Shown piece by piece: positions 56,435 through 64,000 of a DNA stretch of 64,000 nt. Every line of letters begins with the position of its first letter. The stretch's first letter is position 1. A model generated the notes under the pieces. It worked only from the letters and a program-made list of their open reading frames with translations, was not told the origin of the DNA and searched no databases. Both the position numbers and the translations under genes were made by a program. The DNA comes from Massilia niastensis DSM 21313 (lineage in GTDB: Bacteria; Pseudomonadota; Gammaproteobacteria; Burkholderiales; Burkholderiaceae_D), in NCBI RefSeq assembly GCF_000382345.1, contig NZ_KB908107.1:1-64000 (forward strand). Reading direction: 5' to 3'.

Positions 56435-56908
56435 ATGCCCATTCTGCATTGCACCAATGTGCGCCAGCGTCTCTGCTCAATGTCGGCAGTGGCGATTATC
56501 GCATTAGCGACCTGCATGTCATCTCAAGCGGCGCAATCCGGTCATGAGGTCATCGGGGACTGGAAATTCACATCTGTTCTCGAAGGCGTTGAAATTACAT
56601 CAATCGACGAAAGGCAAGCAAAGCAGCTCCTTGGTCAAGTGATGGCGATAAGAAAAGAAGGAGTGCGATTTGGCGACCAACAATGTGGAGCGCCAAGTTT
56701 TGAGAGCAAGCGTGTCGAGCCGAATATGTACGTTCGGCGCGAGGCTCAAATAAGCGCAAGGAAGCTACGTCTTCCCAATCCGGTCACCGTAGTTGATATA
56801 GGCTGCACTCAGGTCTTCATCAAGCAGCCAAATCAAGCAGTGATATTCTGGGATGGCTTCTTCTTTGGTGCTGCCAGAATCAAATATCCCGAGAGCGCTC
56901 GCCGCTAG
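56435..56908 (+). CDS. Small exported protein next to the lysozyme, possible immunity/inhibitor
   Basis: A 157-residue protein from ATG 56435, with AGGAGAG ahead. A signal peptide (LCSMSAVAIIALATCMSSQAA) leads to a small beta-rich domain: GDWKFTSVLEGVEITSIDERQAKQLLGQVMAIRKEG, with Cys residues near 92 and 133 that could form a disulfide. I do not recognise a named family. The gene starts 13 bases after a GH24 lysozyme with the same AT-rich composition, the layout of a muramidase and its periplasmic immunity or inhibitor. That role is inference. Confidence 0.65.
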   Translation: MPILHCTNVRQRLCSMSAVAIIALATCMSSQAAQSGHEVIGDWKFTSVLEGVEITSIDERQAKQLLGQVMAIRKEGVRFGDQQCGAPSFESKRVEPNMYVRREAQISARKLRLPNPVTVVDIGCTQVFIKQPNQAVIFWDGFFFGAARIKYPESARR

Positions 56909-56926
56909 TTAGCAGCCCCGAACTGC

Positions 56927-57235
56927 GTGCCCTGAACGGCTTGCGCTTATTGAGTTCGCCCATTTACTCCACCAGTTGGCGTGCCTGTTCCGCGGACGGC
57001 AACAGAATGTGGGTCGAGGACACGCTAGGCCTGCAGGGTGGCTTTCAGCGCTCGGCAAGGGCAACATGCGTCGTGTTGTCGCGCCATCAGGTGCGGAAAA
57101 ATGGCCGATGTGAACGGGATCTCCGACAGCAATTGAGCCTAGTGCGCCAGCCCACGATGGTGCAGGAGTCGGCCCAATGTCAATCGCCTGTTCAAGCAGA
57201 TCATTTCCGATATGAGCCGGATGCTCCTTTCACTC
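56927..57235 (-). pseudogene. Decayed, internally deleted copy of the FemAB-like gene
   Basis: The minus strand repeats two separate pieces of the intact gene at 59818-60969. The 56927-56963 bases match 59826-59862 (the C-terminal NERNPF-coding end) with a few changes. After a gap of about 620 bases in the intact gene, 56969-57235 match 60483-60740, for example GGGTCGAGGACACGCT and GTGAACGGGATC are shared. Stops and small indels break every frame. The copy has the same orientation as the intact gene. It lies between the lysozyme pair and rmuC and fills most of the 56909-57337 gap. Confidence 0.75.
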
Positions 57236-57337
57236 GCTTCAAAGCTATAAGAGAAAGTAATATATTTTTATTGTCTAAATTGCAATCTCGGCGGTAGAAT
57301 GTCTTTCGACAGGACAACGTACTCAGCGGAGAAATGC

Positions 57338-59470
57338 ATGACTGACTTAACTTCCCAAGCAATCCCACTAGTTTCGCTGTTGCTTGGCGCTTTCTTCATG
57401 TGGTTATTGATGGCTAGCCGAATCAAATCCAGTTCCATAGCAGCAGCGGCGGCAGCGACAACTGAACTTCAGGTTGAAGTCGCGCAGGCGACCGAAAGAG
57501 CGCGTTCTGCGACGAACGAGATGGATTCAGCTAAGGAAGATGCTCGCCAAAATTCACAGCTTCTGGCAACAGTCCGAACCAATCTTGATGAGCTGAAGGA
57601 TGAGCAGGCGCGTATGGCTGAACGCTTGCTGCGGTTGCCGTTGGTTGAGGCCGAGTTGCGTTCCACGGCGGAACAACTGAAGGCCAGTCTGGAAGAAACC
57701 CGGCGTTTGGCAAGTAGCGAAGCGCAAAAGGCGCAGTCGATCGAGTCACTGCAGGAGCGTTGGGAAGCGCTTCGGGTAGCGCACGATTCGCTAGAGCAGC
57801 AGTATCGTGATGCGTCCGTCCAACTGCGAGATTCGCTGCAGCGCCGGGCTACGCTAGACGAACAGGTTATTCGTATCCCTGATTTAGAAGCCAAGTTGCA
57901 CGACGCCTCACGGCAGCTTGCTGAGTCAAACTCGGCCCTCCAAGCGTCGAACGAGCGCCGTGTTGCGCTAGAGGAGCAGGTCACCCGCTTGCCGGTACTG
58001 GAGTCGAAGCTGGTGGAAGCAACAAAACAGGTGGGCGACCTCAATATACAGCTTCGAGAATCGGTAGAGCGCCGAGTCGCGTTGGAGGGGCTGGCGGCTC
58101 GCTTACCTGACTTGGAGACCCAGCTGAAGGATTCGGCTAAACAGCTTGGCGAAACGAGCGCGCAGCTGACGGACCTTCGGGAATCGAGCGCGCGCGACAA
58201 CGGAAAACTCAGAGCGGAATTGGCAGCGGAGCGTACGGCCGCCACGCTGGTAGTGGACGAGCTAGGGGTAGCGAAGAATTCGCTTTTGCAAGCCGAGGCG
58301 CAAGTGAATGGGCTGACAGACCAGCTCACCCAGCTTCGTACTCAGGCAGAGGCAGCGCAGAAGAATTCGGCTGAAAAGCTCGAACTCCTCCTGCAGGCCA
58401 AGGCAGCGCTATCTGACCAATTCAAGACCTTGGCCAACGATATTTTAGAAGAGAAGTCGAAACGCTTCGCAGAGCAGAATCGGGAAGGCATTAGCCTGCT
58501 CCTCGAGCCGTTGAAAACAAAATTGACCGAATTCCAAGGCAAGGTCGAAGAGGTTTACGTTAACGAGGGCAAAGATCGCTCTGCGCTTTCGGCACAGGTG
58601 CACCGCTTGGTGGAACTCAATCAGTCACTTAGCCAGGATGCGAAGAATCTGACGCTGGCATTGAAAGGCTCCGCCAAGACGCAAGGCAATTGGGGCGAAC
58701 TCATTCTCGAGCGCGTTCTCGAGGCATCGGGACTGCGCAAGGGACACGAATATCACGTGCAGGATAGTCAGAAGCGGGAGGATGGCTCTCGTGGCCAGGC
58801 CGATGTCATCATCGACCTTCCGGAGGAAAGAAAGATTGTGGTCGACGCCAAGGTTTCTTTGGTCGCGTACGAAAGATTTACAACCGCAGACACTGACGAG
58901 GCGCGAGCGTCGTCGCTCCGGCAGCACCTGGATTCTGTACGTTCGCATATCAAGTCTCTGTCCGAAAAGCGTTACCACACGATGTACGGGGTGAAGTCGC
59001 TTGATTTCGTTCTCGCGTTTGTACCGGTGGAGCCCGCCTTCATGACCGCTGTTACTCATGATGACAGCCTCTTCATGGATGCATGGAATCGCAACGTGCT
59101 GCTAGTCAGCCCGTCAACGCTCCTTTTTGTCGTTCGCACGGTGGCTCACCTGTGGCGCCAGGAAGCGCAGAGCAAGAATGCACAAGAGATCGCGAAGAAG
59201 GGTGGGGATCTATATGACAAGCTTTGCGGTTTCGTCGAAGATTTAGAGTCAGTTGGCACGCGTCTCGGCCAAGCTCAAAAGGCATACGATGCAGCTCACT
59301 CGAAATTGTCGGGCGGCCGCGGCAACGTCATTCGGCAGGCAGAGATGCTGCGCGATTTGGGAGTGAAGCCGACGAAGACATTGTCAGCAACCGCGCTGGC
59401 AATGTCGAGCGACGAGGCACAACAGATGGGTAGTAACGTCGTCTCGCTACCCCCAGTTACGGCGCCTTAG
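57338..59470 (+). CDS. rmuC: DNA recombination protein RmuC, with long coiled coil
   Basis: A 710-residue RmuC, against about 475 in E. coli. One N-terminal membrane helix (about 8-26) anchors it; residues 30-375 form an extended coiled coil with three 38-residue repeats starting at 57842, 57956 and 58070 (each with RR-x-x-L-(D/E) and a R-(I/L)-P-x-L-E block). The conserved C-terminal domain carries GNWGELILERVLEASGL, QADVIIDLPEERKIVVDAKVS (PD-(D/E)xK-type nuclease core) and HTMYGVKSLDFVLAFVP. RmuC limits rearrangement at inverted repeats. GGAG six bases ahead supports ATG 57338. It is more AT-rich than its neighbours. Confidence 0.9.
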   Translation: MTDLTSQAIPLVSLLLGAFFMWLLMASRIKSSSIAAAAAATTELQVEVAQATERARSATNEMDSAKEDARQNSQLLATVRTNLDELKDEQARMAERLLRLPLVEAELRSTAEQLKASLEETRRLASSEAQKAQSIESLQERWEALRVAHDSLEQQYRDASVQLRDSLQRRATLDEQVIRIPDLEAKLHDASRQLAESNSALQASNERRVALEEQVTRLPVLESKLVEATKQVGDLNIQLRESVERRVALEGLAARLPDLETQLKDSAKQLGETSAQLTDLRESSARDNGKLRAELAAERTAATLVVDELGVAKNSLLQAEAQVNGLTDQLTQLRTQAEAAQKNSAEKLELLLQAKAALSDQFKTLANDILEEKSKRFAEQNREGISLLLEPLKTKLTEFQGKVEEVYVNEGKDRSALSAQVHRLVELNQSLSQDAKNLTLALKGSAKTQGNWGELILERVLEASGLRKGHEYHVQDSQKREDGSRGQADVIIDLPEERKIVVDAKVSLVAYERFTTADTDEARASSLRQHLDSVRSHIKSLSEKRYHTMYGVKSLDFVLAFVPVEPAFMTAVTHDDSLFMDAWNRNVLLVSPSTLLFVVRTVAHLWRQEAQSKNAQEIAKKGGDLYDKLCGFVEDLESVGTRLGQAQKAYDAAHSKLSGGRGNVIRQAEMLRDLGVKPTKTLSATALAMSSDEAQQMGSNVVSLPPVTAP

Positions 59471-59817
59471 TCGGACGTCATTTATACGCCTTTGGACCAT
59501 GTGCCGCATTGCGTTCATATGTGTCGGCCAGCGCGGTAGGCAGAGGCCCTGACCCACATCCGACAAACTTCTATAACAACGCAGCTTGGGGTGGCACTTG
59601 CCGCCGGCATTCGAAGCGAATGTCAGGAGACATCGACCTGTATCAAGCTGCAGTGCATCCGAGGCTCGCACTGCAGCAACCTGCTGCGAGGTAGTGGGCG
59701 CTCTGACGTTGTCGCTCCCGTTGCCGCATTTGCTCCTATGACCGCGACTGCCGCCGGTGGCGGGAGCGGCGTGCCGATCCTGCGAGATTGGCTGTGAGGC
59801 CAATGCCAGCGCAGATG

Positions 59818-60969
59818 CTATGACCGTGCCCTGAACGGATTGCGCTCATTGAGCTCGTCCATGTAGTCATCGATCCCACCCGCCTCGCGCTCCAGGAAGC
59901 GCTCCACCGCGTCCGAGAACGAGGGGTGATCGAGCCAGTGCGCCGACCACGTCCTGGTCGGCAGGAAGCCGCGCGCCATCTTGTGCTCGCCCTGGGCCCC
60001 GCCCTCGAAGGTGGCGATGCCCTGCTCGATGCAGAACTCCAGCGGCTGGTAGTAGGAAGCCTCGAAGTGCAGGCAGGGCACATGTTCCAGCTCGCCCCAG
60101 TAGCGTCCATACAGCGTCTCGCCATCATGGATCACCAGCGAAGACGCGACCGGACGACCGCCGCGCTCCGCGATCACCAGCAGGATGTTGTCCGGCATGT
60201 CCGCCCCGATCCGCAGGAAGAAGTCCAGGTTCAGGTAGGGCGTCGAATGGTGGGCCTTGTAGGTGTGGCGATAGCAGCGGTTGAACAGCACCCAGTCCGA
60301 CTCAAGCGCATCGCGCCCGCGCACGCGGCGCAGGGTGACGCCGGCCTGCGCCACCTTGCGGCGCTCGGCGCGGATGTTCTTGCGCTTCTTCTGTTCGAGC
60401 GTGGACAGGAATTCCTCGAAGCTGTCGTAGTCCTGGTTCAGCCAGTGGAACTGCACCCCGCTGCGCAGCATGAAGCCGGCGTCCAGCAACTGGCGCGCTT
60501 GATCCTCAGGCGGGAACAGGACGTGGGTCGAGGACACGCTGGAGGCCTGCTGGGTCGCCTTCAGCACCTCGATCAGCGCCGCGCGCTCGGCGGGGCCGCG
60601 CGCCATCAGGCGCGGGCCGGTGACGGGCGTGAACGGGATCGCCGACAGCAGCTTGGGATAGTACTCCAGCCCATGGCGCTGGTAGGCGTCGGCCCAGGCC
60701 CAGTCGAATACGTACTCGCCATACGAATGGCCTTTCACGTACAGGGGCAGGGCGGCGGCCAGTTCTGCGCCGTGGTACAAGACCAGGAATTGCGGCTGCC
60801 AGCCGGCTTCGGGCGCGGCGCTGCCGGATTCGTGCAGCGCGTGCAGGAAGGCGTAGGACAGGAAGGGATTCGGCCGGTCCTGGGCCTGCACCAGGGCGTC
60901 CCAGCGCTCGCGACCAATCTCGGACAAAGAAGAAACGATATGCGTGCGATAATTCAAAATTACTTCCAT
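59818..60969 (-). CDS. FemAB-like acyltransferase (DUF482, GNAT fold)
   Basis: A 383-residue protein starting MEVILNYRTHIVSSLSEIG. It belongs to the family related to peptidoglycan cross-bridge enzymes (FemAB/DUF482). Recognisable are FLSYAFLHALHESGSA, ALPLYVKGHSYGEYVFDWAWADAY, RKNIRAERRKVAQAGV, YRHTYKAHHSTPYLNLDFF and FEGGAQGEHKMARGFLPT. It probably transfers an acyl or aminoacyl group; the acceptor is unknown. It is divergent from nadE, 83 bases between starts. A degenerate partial copy is at 56927-57235. The 59471-59817 gap downstream (347 bases) holds nothing I can identify. Confidence 0.88.
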   Translation of the reverse strand: MEVILNYRTHIVSSLSEIGRERWDALVQAQDRPNPFLSYAFLHALHESGSAAPEAGWQPQFLVLYHGAELAAALPLYVKGHSYGEYVFDWAWADAYQRHGLEYYPKLLSAIPFTPVTGPRLMARGPAERAALIEVLKATQQASSVSSTHVLFPPEDQARQLLDAGFMLRSGVQFHWLNQDYDSFEEFLSTLEQKKRKNIRAERRKVAQAGVTLRRVRGRDALESDWVLFNRCYRHTYKAHHSTPYLNLDFFLRIGADMPDNILLVIAERGGRPVASSLVIHDGETLYGRYWGELEHVPCLHFEASYYQPLEFCIEQGIATFEGGAQGEHKMARGFLPTRTWSAHWLDHPSFSDAVERFLEREAGGIDDYMDELNERNPFRARS

Positions 60970-61052
60970 TAAGAAGAAGTGAGCAGCCGGCTCCCAGGCG
61001 CGGGGTCCTTGCCCCCGGGAAGCCGGCGCTCGTTGCAATGCGAAAGACACCC

Positions 61053-63101
61053 ATGAACAGCCGATTCTTCAATCTCTATTCGCACCATTTCGCCCGCGTG
61101 GCCGTGGCCATTCCGCGCTGCCGGATCGCCGACCCGGCCTTCAACGTCGAGCAGACCATCGGCCTGGCGCGCCAGGCCGCGGAGGGGGGCGCCGCCCTGG
61201 TGGCCTTCCCCGAGCTCGGCCTGTCGGCCTATACCTGCGACGACCTGTTCCACCAGCGCGCGCTGCTCGACGCCTGCCTCGACGCCCTGGGGGCGGTGAC
61301 CGAAGCGTCGAAGAGCCTGCCGCTGGCCATGATCGTCGGCCTGCCGCTGCGGGTCAACCACCAGCTCTACAACTGCGCGGCCGTGATCGCGAACGGACGG
61401 GTGCTGGGCGTGGTTCCCAAGAGTTTCCTGCCTAATTATGGCGAGTTTTACGAATCCCGGCAGTTCAGCGCCGCGGAGTGCGCCGCGGTCGACCAGATCG
61501 ACCTGTTCGGCGAGACCGTGCCCTTCGGCCCGAACCTGGTGTTCGAGGTCGCCAACCTGCCGCTGCTGCGCTTCCACGTCGAGATCTGCGAGGACGTCTG
61601 GGTGCCGGTGCCGCCATCCTCGTTCGCGGCGATGGCGGGGGCCACGGTGCTGGTCAACCTGTCGGCCTCGAACGTCGTGGTGGGCAAGAGCGGCTACCGC
61701 CACCAGCTGGTCAGCCAGCAGTCGGCGCGCTGCCTGGCGGCCTACCTGTACACCTCGGCCGGGCGGGGCGAGTCGACCACCGACATGGCCTGGGATGGCC
61801 AGTCCCTGATCTACGAGAAGGGCGACCTGCTGGCCGAGTCCGAACGCTTCAGCGACGAGTCGCACATCATCTTCGCCGACGTCGATCTCGACCGCCTGTC
61901 GGCCGAGCGCATGCGTGCGACCACCTTCGCGCAGTCGGTGCGCCGCCACGCGGACGAGGTGTCGAAGTTCCGCGTGGTGAGCTTCCCGCTCGAGCTGCCG
62001 CTCGAACGCACCCTGCCGCTCGACCGCAGCGTGGAGCGCTTCCCCTACGTGCCGGCCGACCGCGCGCGCCGCGACGAGCGCTGCACCGAGGTCTACAACA
62101 TCCAGGTGCAGGCCCTGATCCAGCGCCTGTCCTCGAGCGGCATCGAGAAGGTGGTGATCGGCGTGTCGGGCGGGCTGGATTCGACCCATGCGCTGCTGGT
62201 CTGCGCGCGGGCGATGGACCGCCTCGGCCTGCCGCGCACCAACATCCTGGCCTACACGATGCCGGGTTTCGCCACCAGCGAACGCACGCTCAAGCAGGCG
62301 CGCGACCTGATGGAAGTCGTCGGCTGCAGCGCCCAGGAAATCGACATCCGCCCGAGCTGCATCCAGATGCTGAAGGACCTCGGCCACCCCTATGTGGAAG
62401 GCAAGGCCAAGTACGACATCACCTTCGAGAACGTGCAGGCGGGCGAGCGCACCAACCACCTGTTCCGGCTGGCGAACTTCCAGAATGCGATCGTGATCGG
62501 CACCGGCGACCTGTCGGAGCTGGCGCTGGGCTGGTGCACCTATGGCGTGGGCGACCACATGTCGCACTACAACGTGAATGCGAGCGTGCCCAAGACCCTG
62601 ATTTCCTATCTCGTGCGCTGGGTCGCCGAGACCGGCGCGGTGGTCGCCGGCGGCAAGGAAGTGCTGCTGAATATCCTGGGCACCGAGATCAGCCCCGAGC
62701 TGGTGCCCGGCGGCGACAAGGACGGCAAGCCGGCCCAGAGCACGCAGAGCACGATCGGACCCTACGAGCTGCAGGACTTCAACCTGTACTACACGCTGCG
62801 CTACGGCTTCAGGCCGAGCAAGGTCGCCTTCCTGGCGTATTCGGCCTGGGCCGACCGCGCGCAGGGCAGGTGGCCCGACATCGAGGGCGAGCGCAACGAG
62901 TACGACCTCGGCGCGATCAAGCGCAACCTGTCGATCTTCCTGTTCCGCTTCTTCAAGACCAGCCAGTTCAAGCGTTCCTGCGTGCCGAACGGCCCGAAGG
63001 TCGGCAACGGTGGTTCGCTGTCGCCGCGCGGCGACTGGCGCGCGCCGTCCGATTCCGAGGCCACCGTCTGGCTGGACGACCTGGCGAATATTCCGGATTA
63101 A
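61053..63101 (+). CDS. nadE: Glutamine-dependent NAD+ synthetase
   Basis: About 682 residues. It amidates nicotinate adenine dinucleotide to NAD+, with ammonia made from glutamine by its own N-terminal domain. The glutaminase triad is visible: Glu in FPELGLSAY, Lys in VPKSFLPNYGEFYE, Cys in VEICEDVWVP. The C-terminal synthetase domain has the ATP loop SGGLDST (near 372). ATG 61053 (MNSRFFNLYSHHFARVAVAIP) matches the family start; ATG 61038 would add five residues. A PII gene follows 27 bases later on the same strand. Confidence 0.96.
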   Translation: MNSRFFNLYSHHFARVAVAIPRCRIADPAFNVEQTIGLARQAAEGGAALVAFPELGLSAYTCDDLFHQRALLDACLDALGAVTEASKSLPLAMIVGLPLRVNHQLYNCAAVIANGRVLGVVPKSFLPNYGEFYESRQFSAAECAAVDQIDLFGETVPFGPNLVFEVANLPLLRFHVEICEDVWVPVPPSSFAAMAGATVLVNLSASNVVVGKSGYRHQLVSQQSARCLAAYLYTSAGRGESTTDMAWDGQSLIYEKGDLLAESERFSDESHIIFADVDLDRLSAERMRATTFAQSVRRHADEVSKFRVVSFPLELPLERTLPLDRSVERFPYVPADRARRDERCTEVYNIQVQALIQRLSSSGIEKVVIGVSGGLDSTHALLVCARAMDRLGLPRTNILAYTMPGFATSERTLKQARDLMEVVGCSAQEIDIRPSCIQMLKDLGHPYVEGKAKYDITFENVQAGERTNHLFRLANFQNAIVIGTGDLSELALGWCTYGVGDHMSHYNVNASVPKTLISYLVRWVAETGAVVAGGKEVLLNILGTEISPELVPGGDKDGKPAQSTQSTIGPYELQDFNLYYTLRYGFRPSKVAFLAYSAWADRAQGRWPDIEGERNEYDLGAIKRNLSIFLFRFFKTSQFKRSCVPNGPKVGNGGSLSPRGDWRAPSDSEATVWLDDLANIPD

Positions 63102-63128
63102 CCCTGGCTTTTGTAAAGGACCATAAAA

Positions 63129-63467
63129 ATGAAACAAATTACCTGCGTGATCAAGCCCTTCAAGCTCGACGAGGTGCGCGAGGCCCTGGCCGAGGTGAAC
63201 GTGACCGGCCTGACCGTGACCGAAGTGAAGGGCTTCGGCCGACAGAAGGGACACACGGAACTGTACCGCGGCGCCGAGTATGTGGTGGACTTCCTGCCGA
63301 AGGTGAAGATCGAGGTGGTGGTGGACGATTCGATGGCCGAGTCGGTGGTCGATGCGATCATCAAGGCGGCGCGTACCGGCAAGATCGGCGACGGAAAGAT
63401 CTTCGTGCAGAATGTCGAACAGGTGATTCGTATCCGCACCGGCGAGACCGGAGCGGATGCCGTCTAA
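63129..63467 (+). CDS. glnB: PII nitrogen regulatory protein
   Basis: A 112-residue PII trimer subunit that reports 2-oxoglutarate and ATP/ADP status. The T-loop is complete: VTEVKGFGRQKGHTELYRGAEYVVDFLPKVK, with the uridylylation Tyr at position 51; the B-loop TGKIGDGKIF and the C-loop VIRIRTGE are intact. GHTELYRG favours GlnB over GlnK (which usually has GHAELYRG), so I use glnB with moderate confidence. AAGGA precedes the ATG. The short gap to nadE indicates one transcript. Confidence 0.9.
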   Translation: MKQITCVIKPFKLDEVREALAEVNVTGLTVTEVKGFGRQKGHTELYRGAEYVVDFLPKVKIEVVVDDSMAESVVDAIIKAARTGKIGDGKIFVQNVEQVIRIRTGETGADAV

Positions 63468-63510
63468 GCCTTGATACGCCCGCGACCTGCGGGAAGCCGG
63501 ATGGCGGCGC

Positions 63511-64000
63511 TCAGCGCCCCATCCGCATATCGAACCTCCAGCTCAGCAGCCGCAAGCCGCTGATGAACAGCGCGCTCGACCACAGCGCGAAGTCATGGGA
63601 CACGCCATATTTTCCCATGAGGAGAAACAGCCAGTTGCCGAGAAACGCGCAGATGGCGTAGGGTTTGCCGTCCCGGAAAACCATCGGCACTTCGTTGCAG
63701 ACGATATCGCGCAGCACGCCCCCGAAGATCCCCGTGATCACCCCCATCATCGAGGCGATGAAGATCGGCATGTCCGCATCCAGCGCCGCCGACACGCCCG
63801 CGATCGAGAACAGTCCCAGTCCCACCGCATCCGCGATCACGATCAGCCGCTCCGACACGATCTGGCGCAAGGTGCGGATCAGGGGGGAAGCCACCAGCGC
63901 CAGCACGAAGATCAGGATCGCGTACTCCTGGTGCGTGACCCAGAACAGCGGGCGCTTGTCGAGCAGGATGTCGCGCAGCGTGCCGCCGCCGAATGCGGTG
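63511..64000 (-). CDS. TRIC/UPF0126-type membrane protein (5' part outside window)
   Basis: At least 163 residues, with the open frame continuing through the window end on the minus strand. The UPF0126 repeat motif is seen twice: AFGGGTLRDILLDKRP near the edge and GVITGIFGGVLRDIVCNEVP in the second repeat, each followed by hydrophobic helices. This is the prokaryotic TRIC (trimeric cation channel) family, also called YadS/YicG. It ends 43 bases from the convergent PII gene. Because the start is off-window, the full length is unknown. Confidence 0.87.
   Translation of the reverse strand, partial: TAFGGGTLRDILLDKRPLFWVTHQEYAILIFVLALVASPLIRTLRQIVSERLIVIADAVGLGLFSIAGVSAALDADMPIFIASMMGVITGIFGGVLRDIVCNEVPMVFRDGKPYAICAFLGNWLFLLMGKYGVSHDFALWSSALFISGLRLLSWRFDMRMGR

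Noticed and set aside
59471..59817. Possible small gene in the gap after rmuC
   Set aside because: Short frames exist on both strands but lack a ribosome site and any recognisable content. The segment is reported as empty.
60969..63254. 761-codon minus-strand frame over nadE
   Set aside because: nadE carries the full glutaminase triad and the SGGLDS loop; the opposite frame has no family resemblance.

Overview
The window looks like chromosomal DNA of a high-GC betaproteobacterium of the Oxalobacteraceae, most like Massilia. This rests on gene content and order seen here: suhB/trmJ back to back, a hemC-hemD-hemX-hemY run divergent from ppc, nadE followed by a PII gene, an rpoD with a very long Ala-rich N-terminus, a PEP-CTERM surface protein, a DUF2145 protein and many c-di-GMP proteins. 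The genus is inference. No rRNA, tRNA, CRISPR array or phage structural gene was found.

Layout. 1-430: the 5' end of an IS4-family transposase cut by the window edge, then REP-like palindromes. 433-9.9 kb: rhlE, suhB, trmJ, a three-gene set (Tat-exported small subunit, GMC flavoprotein, lipase-like hydrolase), a double-receiver protein, a TetR regulator with a palindromic operator, a LOG-family hydrolase and a DUF218 protein. 9.9-15.5 kb: a tight four-gene operon (porin, small PstS-like periplasmic protein, Cache-PAS-GGDEF-EAL protein, membrane diguanylate cyclase), which may be an envelope-to-c-di-GMP sensing unit. 15.7-25.6 kb: housekeeping and accessory genes, including a YgjP-like metalloprotease, KGG stress protein, phasin, CurA-like reductase, YaeQ, a PCu(A)C copper chaperone, an orphan PilT-like ATPase, two c-type cytochromes, an RNase D-like exonuclease and a ProQ/FinO RNA chaperone. 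25.6-29.1 kb: a possible small RNA, rpoD, a strong terminator and a MITE-like element. 29.2-33.3 kb: an outer-membrane channel-like protein, a PEP-CTERM protein and a multidomain GHL10 lipoprotein. 33.3-41.0 kb: ppc, hemC-D-X-Y and ppa. 41.1-45.7 kb: a DUF2145 pair, a triple-PAS GGDEF-EAL protein and a TfoX-N protein. 45.7-51.5 kb: a complete LIV-type (HAAT) ABC importer led by an alpha/beta hydrolase. 51.6-55.6 kb: a TonB receptor divergent from a LysR regulator, with two matching palindromes between them, and a GNAT gene. 55.7-59.8 kb: an AT-richer island with a GH24 lysozyme, an exported small partner, a decayed copy of the gene at 59818-60969, and a long RmuC. 59.8-64 kb: FemAB-like acyltransferase, nadE, PII and a TRIC-type membrane protein running off the end.

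How genes work together. The heme run makes uroporphyrinogen III from porphobilinogen and adds the membrane proteins HemX and HemY. NadE and PII are co-transcribed, and published work shows that PII relieves NAD+ feedback inhibition of glutamine-dependent NadE. Three GGDEF proteins, two of them with EAL domains, indicate substantial c-di-GMP input. The most unusual segment is the 55.7-59.8 kb island, where a muramidase, a periplasmic partner and an extended RmuC lie beside a degenerate duplicate of the flanking gene.
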